The notes beneath the pieces were generated by a model. The model had not been told where the DNA came from. It worked only from the letters and a program-made list of their open reading frames with translations, and did not search any database. DNA of 11,260 nucleotides from JAILZP01 sp037444185 (GTDB lineage Bacteria > Bacillota > Desulfotomaculia > Desulfotomaculales > Desulfocucumaceae), in the NCBI GenBank assembly GCA_037444185.1, contig JBBIMW010000056.1:1-11260 (forward strand). Reading direction: 5' to 3'. The position numbers and the translations under genes were made by a program. Positions within the stretch are counted from its first letter, which is position 1. Each line of letters starts with the position of its first letter. Shown piece by piece: positions 1-5,030 of this stretch.

Positions 1-2
1 CA

Positions 3-98
3 GCCCCTGGCGAACAAGAAAAGCGATACTTTTTTCAGCTATTAGGCGATGAAATTGCTTTTCTTGAATGTATAGGCAGCGATGAGAGGGGAGATTGA
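3..98 (+). CDS. 3' end of an unidentified protein-coding gene (partial)
   Basis: One frame stays open from the left edge to a TGA at 96-98, giving about 31 residues that include RYFFQLLGDEIAFLECIG. The other two plus frames close early. The stop lies two bases before the thioredoxin ATG, and the thioredoxin RBS sits inside this reading frame, as expected for an upstream operon partner with translational coupling. The residues look like ordinary protein, but no family can be named from so short a tail, and an open frame of this length can arise by chance. Its start is outside the window. Confidence 0.35.
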   Translation, partial: APGEQEKRYFFQLLGDEIAFLECIGSDERGD

Positions 99-100
99 AG

Positions 101-418
101 ATGGCTCTGGAAATAAACGAGGGCCTTTTCGAGCAGGAGGTTATAAATTCAGTCCAGCCTGTGCTGGTGGACTTCTGGGCGCCATGGTGCGGGCCGTGCA
201 GAAGCATGGCGCCGGTGCTGGATGAAGTGGCAAAGGAATTTGAGGGCAGGGTCAAGGTCTGCAAGGTGAACGTGGACAACAACCAGGAACTGGCGAGAAA
301 ATATGGAATTATGAGTATTCCTACTCTGATATTTTTTAAAAACGGCCAGGCGGCAGGGCAGGTTATTGGATTCACACCAAAGAATGTTCTGGCCAAAAAG
401 CTGGAAGGCCTGCTGTAG
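101..418 (+). CDS. trxA: Thioredoxin
   Basis: Small cytoplasmic dithiol oxidoreductase that reduces protein disulfides and supplies electrons to enzymes such as ribonucleotide reductase and peroxiredoxins. The 105-residue product is the usual thioredoxin length. It carries the canonical W-C-G-P-C site (W29, C30, C33), the buried Asp of VDFWAPWC (D24), the cis-proline loop SIPTL (P74) and the terminal FKNG...G strand-turn. I chose ATG at 101 because AGGGGAG at 87-93 lies 7 bases upstream. A TTG at 95 is in frame but only one base from that RBS. It follows the open frame ending at 98 with almost no gap, so it is probably the last gene of an upstream operon, and a strong terminator follows at 447-475. 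The active site uses ordinary cysteines, unlike the seleno-glutaredoxin nearby. Identity is secure. Which trx paralogue it is cannot be told. Confidence 0.95.
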   Translation: MALEINEGLFEQEVINSVQPVLVDFWAPWCGPCRSMAPVLDEVAKEFEGRVKVCKVNVDNNQELARKYGIMSIPTLIFFKNGQAAGQVIGFTPKNVLAKKLEGLL

Positions 419-446
419 AGGCGTTGGCCCATCCCATGCAATTCGA

Positions 447-475
447 CCCTCTTGCTGCGGCAGGAGGGCTTTTTT
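447..475 (+). terminator. Rho-independent terminator after trxA
   Basis: A 9-bp stem (447-455 with 460-468, one G-U pair) closes a TGCG tetraloop and is followed by C and a run of six T. It lies 28 bases after the thioredoxin stop and before the RBS of the Lgt-family gene, so trxA and the next gene probably form separate transcripts, or transcription is attenuated between them. Confidence 0.85.
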
Positions 476-512
476 GAGGCAAGGGGAAAATCTGCATTCC
501 GGAGAGTTACGC

Positions 513-1280
513 ATGTATCAGATATTGTTTTACCTGGGTCCCTTCCCCGTCCGCTCTTACGGCCTGATGATGGCTTTGGGAATGGCCGGGGGGGTCCTGC
601 TGGCCTGGTACCTGGCCAAAAAAAAGGGGAAATATACTGAAGAAGTGCTGGACATGTCCTTTTACGCCCTTCTGGGTGGGCTGGCCGGGGCCAGGCTGTG
701 GGAGGTGGTTTTTGACTGGGAGTATTATATAAACCACCTCACCGAGATCCCCTCCCTGTGGCTGGGGGGGCTGTCGGTGCAGGGCGGTGTCGCCGGCGGG
801 CTGCTGGCGGTTATTATTTATACCAAAATACGCCGGATCCCTTTTTGGGAATTCGGTGACATACTGGCTCCGGGAGTGCTCCTGGGGCAGGCCCTGGGCA
901 GAATGGGCTGTTATTTGAACGGCTGTTGCTACGGCTACCCCGCCCCAACGGCGTACGGTGTGGTGTACCCTCCCGGCACCGACGCTTTTGCCGCTTACGG
1001 GGCTACACCCCTTATTCCCGTCGTTCTTTACGAGGCCGCCTGGGACCTGGCGGTGATGCTGCTGCTCATTTTTCTTCTTTTCAGGAAACCTTTCCATGGT
1101 TTTATAGTTACACTGTATTTTTCCCTATACGCCGCCGGCCGCATAATACTGGAATTTTACAGGGCAGACAGCCTCACCGTGTGGGGCATGAAAGCGGCCC
1201 AGGCAACCTCCCTGGTCACCCTCGCAGTGGCCCTGATTTTTATGTTCTACCTGTGGAGGACCAGTAGGCCCTTGAAATAG
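513..1280 (+). CDS. lgt: Lgt-family membrane protein (prolipoprotein diacylglyceryl transferase or diverged paralogue)
   Basis: Lgt transfers diacylglycerol from phosphatidylglycerol to the lipobox cysteine of pre-lipoproteins at the outer face of the cytoplasmic membrane. The product is 255 residues, near the usual Lgt length, with several hydrophobic segments. Family marks are the start GPFPVRSYGLM, the sequence GLSVQGG (87-92), the signature LGRMGCYLNGCCYG (128-141), LYE (172-174) and GRIILEFYR (209-217). I chose ATG at 513 because GGAGAG at 501-506 is six bases upstream; the open frame extends further back but overlaps trxA and its terminator. Several positions differ from E. coli Lgt. 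The catalytic His of the H-G-G motif is Gln here (Q90), and N-F-x-N-G-E becomes C-Y-L-N-G-C-C. The two essential arginines appear kept (R130, R210). It may be a true Lgt of a divergent clade or an Lgt-like paralogue with another substrate, so the gene symbol is provisional. Confidence 0.82.
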   Translation: MYQILFYLGPFPVRSYGLMMALGMAGGVLLAWYLAKKKGKYTEEVLDMSFYALLGGLAGARLWEVVFDWEYYINHLTEIPSLWLGGLSVQGGVAGGLLAVIIYTKIRRIPFWEFGDILAPGVLLGQALGRMGCYLNGCCYGYPAPTAYGVVYPPGTDAFAAYGATPLIPVVLYEAAWDLAVMLLLIFLLFRKPFHGFIVTLYFSLYAAGRIILEFYRADSLTVWGMKAAQATSLVTLAVALIFMFYLWRTSRPLK

Positions 1281-1356
1281 AACTGACGGAATAATCGGAC
1301 ATGCTCAGCCGACGCCTCTTGCTGCGGGGGTGAATATGGTTTTTGTGCATTCGGAA

Positions 1357-1590
1357 TCAGTGAAGCAGCTTCTCCAGTTCTTCAGGATTGAATCCCACCA
1401 GCACGCTGCTGCCCACTACGATGGTGGGGACGGCCAGCCGTCCTGTTTTTTGCACCATTTCGTCCCGGGCCCTTTGGTCCCGGGCCACATCATGCTCGGA
1501 ATACCTGATCCCCTTGCGTGAAAGAAACTCTTTCACCGTGTGGCAGTGGGGTCAGGTGGGGGTGGTATACACCAGCACTTCCCTGTCCAT
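1357..1590 (-). CDS. Glutaredoxin-like selenoprotein, UPHC active site, in-frame TGA read as selenocysteine
   Basis: Read through one in-frame TGA (minus-strand codon at 1554-1552), this gives a 77-residue thioredoxin-fold protein. It starts MDREVLVYTTPT-U-PHCHTVKEFL, with Sec at position 13 and the resolving Cys at 16. The fold is supported by the beta-strand start, KEFL helix, H-D-V turn, the cis-proline motif AVPT (P55), the VLVGF segment (G66-F67) and a final helix ending at a TGA stop. These are marks of small glutaredoxin/NrdH-like proteins, in which the first redox residue is normally Cys (CPxC). The TGA falls exactly at that catalytic position and a hairpin follows it at the right distance. 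ATG at 1590 is chosen because GGAGG (1598-1602) lies 7 bases upstream; a second in-frame ATG at 1596 is too close to it. The gene is convergent with the Lgt-family gene. It needs selABC and tRNA-Sec elsewhere in the genome. The alternative, a pseudogene with a nonsense mutation, is less likely because the rest of the frame is intact. Confidence 0.87.
1510..1554 (-). promoter_or_regulatory. Candidate bacterial SECIS element for selenocysteine insertion
   Basis: Directly 3' of the in-frame TGA the minus strand forms a perfect 7-bp hairpin, GTGAAAG/CTTTCAC (1536-1518), closing the loop AGTTT. CCCC immediately after the TGA can pair with GGGG beyond the hairpin (1551-1548 with 1513-1510) as a lower stem. 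The apical loop begins 22 bases after the TGA and has G at its second position followed by U. This fits the known bacterial SECIS pattern: a stem-loop inside the coding region, roughly 16-37 bases from UGA, with a GU in the apical loop contacted by SelB. Structure and spacing are seen; function is inferred. Confidence 0.7.
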
Positions 1591-1602
1591 TTCCATACCT
1601 CC

Positions 1603-1770
1603 AGGTATTTTTGTTCTAAGTTGCGGTTTCATAAAACTTATTTTGTATCCCTTATCCTGTCGGGAGAAAGGAGACAGAATGGGTATCACGCGACACCAAA
1701 CAGGTGGCTTTTTTATTTTAAGCCGGCCGGGGTTTTTTATACCGCCGTGCGGTGGGCGGAAGTGAAAAAA
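1603..1770 (+). other. Intergenic stretch with a hairpin-embedded RBS and a possible 28-codon ORF
   Basis: Between the divergent seleno-glutaredoxin and c-di-GMP genes, a 28-codon frame (ATG 1679, stop TGA 1763-1765) is preceded by AGGAG with good spacing. That RBS lies in the loop of a CTGTC/GACAG hairpin. Two T6 tracts follow GC-rich stretches (about 1709 and 1733), giving terminator-like texture, but the stems I can draw are only 4 bp. The predicted peptide (MGITRHQTGGFFILSRPGFF...) resembles nothing I know. It may be a leader peptide, a small RNA region or chance. Confidence 0.2.
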
Positions 1771-1813
1771 TTAATAGTGGTTTAATTATTGTTTAACCGG
1801 CACGCTGTACAAT
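1771..1813 (+). promoter_or_regulatory. Promoter of the c-di-GMP gene with a possible Pho-box-like repeat
   Basis: A good -10 (TACAAT, 1808-1813) has only a weak -35 (TTATTG, 1786-1791, 16-bp spacer), which suggests activator dependence. Overlapping it are three TTAA-type hexamers in direct orientation at exactly 11-bp steps: TTAATA at 1771, TTAATT at 1782 and TTAACC at 1793. The same period occurs in front of the alkaline phosphatase and the response regulator. The hexamers match more poorly here and the region is AT-rich, so the operator reading is tentative. Confidence 0.4.
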
Positions 1814-1849
1814 TAAAAAAATTTATCTTGTGTTCAAGTAGGGGAAAAT

Positions 1850-4195
1850 ATGGTTTCTGTAATTCTGGATCGCTTGGCGAAAAACGGGAAGGACAAAAAA
1901 GGCTTTGATTTCTTTCCATTCAGGAGTTGCTTGAAGCAATTCACCGGCTCTGTGGACCAATGCTTTGCAATGGATAAATCCTTAGTGCTGATTTTTATAG
2001 ACATTAAAGATTTTCATAAAGTTGATCGTTTGAACGGGGCCGAGGCGGCCGCCAGACTGCTCGGGCAGATGATGGAACTACTGAAAAAAAAGGTGTCCGG
2101 CATGATTCCGGCCGGTGAAGTAATTCTGGTCGTAGACAGGCTTTTGGGGGACGAGTTTGTTGTAATATACAGCTGTAAGGGCAGACCTTCCCGGGAGGAT
2201 TTGTGCAATGTAAGCATTTCCTGGCGGCTGGGCTTGAAAGAAATGATGAACAGAGTCATATGCAATCAATTCGGGGTGGTGGTGGACATTCATGTGGGGT
2301 CTGCGGCCATTGAGCCGGCAGATCCGGGGTCTGTTGAGATTAAATTGTACTCCGCTTTTCGGGAGGCACAGAAGAATGCCCGGGGACAAAAGGACCCCAA
2401 AAACGCTAAAATGCTGGACGAATTCCAGCGGCTTATGGAAGAGAAAAATTTTGAAATAGAATATCAGCCCATTATATCTTTGTCCAGCGGTGTGATACTG
2501 GGCTGGGAGGCTTTGACCCGGGGTCCCCGGGACGGTAACTTTCGATCTCCCCAGGTGATTTTTAGTTTTGCCGCTGAGGTTAATCTGCTCTATCCGCTGG
2601 AAAGGATATGCCGTCACCTGGCGGTGGAAAGGTTGGGTTCTATTGGAACCGACCAGAAGATTTTTCTGAATATAAACCCCCTGACAATTTGCGACCCCAA
2701 TTTTGTCAAAGGGGAGACCTTAAATTTGATCAGGCAAAATGGGTTGAACCAGAAGAATATAGTCTTTGAAATAACAGAGCAGGCCGATATGCGTAACATG
2801 CCACATTTTAAGCGCACCCTGGAGCATTACCGCGACCAGGGATATATGGTGGCCATAGACGACACCGGAGCCGGGTTTTCAAGTCTCCAGGCCATAGCCC
2901 AAGTGAGGCCAGACTACATAAAGATTGATATGTCCCTGGTGCGGGGGGTGGACGAGGATCCGGTGAAGAGGGCATTGATGGAGACATTTGTAGCCTTCTC
3001 AGAGAAAATAAACTGCTGTATCATAGCCGAAGGAATTGAAACCGAAAACGAGCTTAAAGCCTTGGTGGGGATGGGGGTTCACTACGGACAGGGATACCAC
3101 CTGGCAAGACCGGCCTTTCCGAAGTCGGCGCCCAGCAATGAATTATGTTTGAATATAGCCCGGCTTTCTTTTCGTAAAAAACAGCTTGTCTGGCGCCACT
3201 CCATGCCTGTGGAGGACATAATGGAGGGATGTCCGGTGGTGAATTCCGGCATCAAGGTTGGCCAGGTGAAAAAGATGTTTGACGCCAACTACAATTTGAG
3301 CGGGCTGGTGGTTGTCGAAGGCGGCAGGCCCGTTGGCCTTGTGATGAAACAGCACCTGTACGGGCGGCTCAGCGCCCAGTACGGGGTGGCGCTGTACTCC
3401 AGCCGTCCGGTGAAGGTAATCATGGACAACTTTCCTTTGGTTATCGAGTGGTACACCCCGGTGGAAACCGCTTCCCAGGTGGCCATGTCCAGGGATGGGG
3501 CAAGGCTGTACGACCATGTGATAGTGACCAGAAACGGCCAGTACACCGGTGTGGTTACAGTACAGAATTTGATCAGCTCCCTGACCCGCATCCAGCTGGA
3601 GTTTGCCAAGGGGTCCAATCCTTTGACCGGCCTGCCGGGGAACAACGTTATTGAAGAGGAAATCAAAGGCAGGCTTTCGGAAGACCGGCCCTTCGTGCTG
3701 GTTTATCTGGACCTGGATAACTTCAAGGTGTTCAACGACAGGTACGGCTTTGAACAGGGGGATCGGCTACTGCTTTTCACTTCGAGATTGTTGACCAGGG
3801 TGATCGGTAAATACGGCAATGCCGATGATTTTGTAGGTCATCTGGGAGGAGACGATTTTGTGCTGATTACCTCCCCGGACCGGGTGGAAGAAATTTGCCG
3901 GCGTATGATAAGGTATTTCGACCGGCTGGTTTTGTGCTGCTATTCGGAGGAGGACAGGCGAAACAAGGGATTTGCCGGCGAAAACAGGGAGGGTGTCAAA
4001 AAGTGGTATCCCATTGTATCGGTGTCCATGGCCCTGGTGGAGTGCCCGGCGGGGTGCAGAAACGATATCGACCGTATTTCAAAAACTGCCGCCGATTTGA
4101 AGCAGTACGCCAAAAGCATCCCCGGCAGCTTGTACGTGCGGGATAGGAGGCAGTTAAATATGCCTGATAAAAAAGCGTTGGGGGTGGTGAATTGA
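1850..4195 (+). CDS. GGDEF-EAL-CBS-GGDEF protein, probable bifunctional c-di-GMP turnover enzyme
   Basis: A 781-residue cytoplasmic signalling protein with no membrane segments. Residues about 40-185 form a degenerate GGDEF domain (IFIDIKDF; LGDEF at 99-103 in place of GGDEF). Residues about 190-425 form an EAL phosphodiesterase domain with its hallmark residues: E220-A-L, NINP (274-277), EITE (307-310), IDDTGAG (336-342), YIKID (K358), AEGIET (E394, E397) and GQGYHLARP. Residues about 450-575 look like a CBS-domain pair, likely a nucleotide-sensing module. Residues about 588-765 form a second GGDEF domain with NPLTGLPG, LDLDNFKVFND and GGDDF (666-670), so cyclase activity is plausible. No RxxD inhibitory site precedes GGDDF. 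ATG at 1850 follows AGGGGA at 1840-1845. The stop overlaps the start of the phospholipase gene, so the two are probably translationally coupled. Domain calls are firm. The net direction of activity, making or degrading c-di-GMP, cannot be read from sequence. Confidence 0.93.
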   Translation: MVSVILDRLAKNGKDKKGFDFFPFRSCLKQFTGSVDQCFAMDKSLVLIFIDIKDFHKVDRLNGAEAAARLLGQMMELLKKKVSGMIPAGEVILVVDRLLGDEFVVIYSCKGRPSREDLCNVSISWRLGLKEMMNRVICNQFGVVVDIHVGSAAIEPADPGSVEIKLYSAFREAQKNARGQKDPKNAKMLDEFQRLMEEKNFEIEYQPIISLSSGVILGWEALTRGPRDGNFRSPQVIFSFAAEVNLLYPLERICRHLAVERLGSIGTDQKIFLNINPLTICDPNFVKGETLNLIRQNGLNQKNIVFEITEQADMRNMPHFKRTLEHYRDQGYMVAIDDTGAGFSSLQAIAQVRPDYIKIDMSLVRGVDEDPVKRALMETFVAFSEKINCCIIAEGIETENELKALVGMGVHYGQGYHLARPAFPKSAPSNELCLNIARLSFRKKQLVWRHSMPVEDIMEGCPVVNSGIKVGQVKKMFDANYNLSGLVVVEGGRPVGLVMKQHLYGRLSAQYGVALYSSRPVKVIMDNFPLVIEWYTPVETASQVAMSRDGARLYDHVIVTRNGQYTGVVTVQNLISSLTRIQLEFAKGSNPLTGLPGNNVIEEEIKGRLSEDRPFVLVYLDLDNFKVFNDRYGFEQGDRLLLFTSRLLTRVIGKYGNADDFVGHLGGDDFVLITSPDRVEEICRRMIRYFDRLVLCCYSEEDRRNKGFAGENREGVKKWYPIVSVSMALVECPAGCRNDIDRISKTAADLKQYAKSIPGSLYVRDRRQLNMPDKKALGVVN

Positions 4196-4878
4196 GTGTG
4201 GCAGTTTTGTTCAGCCGTTCCATTGTTGCCACCGCCAGCCTTATATCCTCGGTCTCTTGCCCGGATAAGGGAGTGACGGGGGCCGGCAGTACCCATTCTT
4301 TTATCAACGGGCAGGGCAGGCGGATACTGTATAACGACGGCTACAGAAAAGAAGCGCTTTTTTTCAGCATGTTCGCTTCACATCTGGATGACGGAGTGAT
4401 TTATATTGACCGGGGAATGAAAAGTGCCTGCCACTATTATGATCCCGACACCGGTTCGGGGATGTGGTTCTGGCCCGGAGCCGCAGAAAAATGTTCAGAG
4501 TTTGTGGTCAGGGCATTGAAACTGTGGCGGGGGAAAAAACATGCCAAAGCCATGTTTTTTCTGGGGGCGGCGGTTCATTTGGTGCAGGATCTTTGTGTTC
4601 CCTACCATGCGGCCTGCAGGGCATTGGGAGGGCACATGGATTTTGAGGCCTGGGTGGAAAAGAGGAGAAACAACTACAGGGCGGAGAGTGGCGGAATTTA
4701 CGATATATCGGACAGGCCCGAAGATTGGGTGGCTGAAAATGCCAGGCTGGCAAAAGATTGCTTCCACCTGATAAAGGACAGAGAGACGGAGGGCTATCAC
4801 AGTGTCGCTAAAAAAATGCTGACCCGGGCGCAGTTAACTACGGCCGGTTTTTTACTTGATTTCTACCGCCGGCTGTGA
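4192..4878 (+). CDS. Zinc-dependent phospholipase C family protein
   Basis: A 228-residue protein resembling Bacillus cereus phosphatidylcholine-type PLC and the N-domain of clostridial alpha-toxin, trinuclear zinc enzymes that cleave phospholipid head groups. Conserved metal ligands appear in order: H35 (THSF), D72 in YIDRG, H81 in HYYDPDTG, the block HLVQDLCVPYH (H128, D132, H138) and HMDFEAWVE (H148, E152). PEDWV and RAQLTTAGF also match the family's C-terminal part. TTG at 4192 overlaps the preceding stop and has GGGGGTGG before it; GTG at 4198 is an alternative. The first ~22 residues are moderately hydrophobic but lack a basic start, so export is uncertain. The mature N-terminal Trp that ligates zinc in B. 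cereus PLC is not evident. The overlap with the c-di-GMP gene suggests joint expression. Family assignment is good; substrate and location are open. Confidence 0.84.
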   Translation: MSVAVLFSRSIVATASLISSVSCPDKGVTGAGSTHSFINGQGRRILYNDGYRKEALFFSMFASHLDDGVIYIDRGMKSACHYYDPDTGSGMWFWPGAAEKCSEFVVRALKLWRGKKHAKAMFFLGAAVHLVQDLCVPYHAACRALGGHMDFEAWVEKRRNNYRAESGGIYDISDRPEDWVAENARLAKDCFHLIKDRETEGYHSVAKKMLTRAQLTTAGFLLDFYRRL

Positions 4879-4912
4879 TCCTTGCCGTTCATGCAGAACG
4901 AATTCGCCCTTC

Positions 4913-4972
4913 GGGCGGATGAATCCAGCTTATAACATAAAAAAGCCGCCCTGGCGGGCGGATGGAATCCAG
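4913..4972. repeat. Short direct repeat between convergent genes
   Basis: GGGCGGATGAATCCAG at 4913-4928 recurs at 4956-4972 as GGGCGGATGGAATCCAG, with one inserted G. Each copy forms the right arm of a GC-rich hairpin (CGCCC-TTC-GGGCG at 4905-4917 and CCGCCC-TGGC-GGGCGG at 4946-4961). It looks like a local duplication of a hairpin in the gap between the convergent phospholipase and phosphatase genes. Only the second copy has a T-run, on the minus strand. Confidence 0.5.
4939..4961 (-). terminator. Rho-independent terminator of the alkaline phosphatase gene
   Basis: On the minus strand a 6-bp GC stem (CCGCCC with GGGCGG, loop GCCA) is followed by C and six T (A-run at 4939-4944 on the plus strand). 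It lies about 70 bases beyond the phosphatase stop. The neighbouring hairpin at 4905-4917 may serve the convergent phospholipase transcript but has no T-run. Confidence 0.85.
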
Positions 4973-5030
4973 GAGTCAGGATCCGGAAGGCCGGTGGAAC
5001 TCTGGAATTTATTGTTGCTGCATGAAAGGA

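Noticed and set aside
95..100. TTG at 95 as thioredoxin start
   Set aside because: Only one base separates it from the RBS, whereas ATG at 101 has ideal spacing.
507..1097. 196-codon minus-strand frame opposite the Lgt-family gene
   Set aside because: Antisense to a clear membrane-protein gene and rich in Gln, Pro and Gly, with no recognisable motif.
448..1327. 13-base repeat CCTCTTGCTGCGG at 448-460 and 1315-1327
   Set aside because: About one such match is expected by chance in a window of this size, and the second copy forms no terminator.
1290..1330. Terminator between the convergent Lgt-family and seleno-glutaredoxin genes
   Set aside because: Only a 4-bp TCGG/CCGA stem with a 10-base loop and no T-run on either strand.
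1357..1590. Glutaredoxin frame as a pseudogene with a nonsense mutation
   Set aside because: The only defect is a TGA at the catalytic Cys position, the RBS and downstream motifs are intact, and a SECIS-like hairpin follows. Decay would be expected to strike at random.
1679..1760. c-di-GMP (GEMM) riboswitch upstream of the c-di-GMP gene
   Set aside because: TCACGCGACACCAAAC looks faintly similar to the start of the class I motif, but the conserved GACGCAAAG segment and the second helix are missing.
4145..4195. AGGAGG followed by an in-frame ATG at 4160 inside the c-di-GMP gene
   Set aside because: It would encode only the last 11 residues of that protein; a chance Shine-Dalgarno match.
4900..4911. 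GAATTCGCCCTT, identical to a TA-cloning vector junction
   Set aside because: The sequence continues into a hairpin and a repeat that recurs 43 bases later, with no vector sequence around it. A chance match is more likely.
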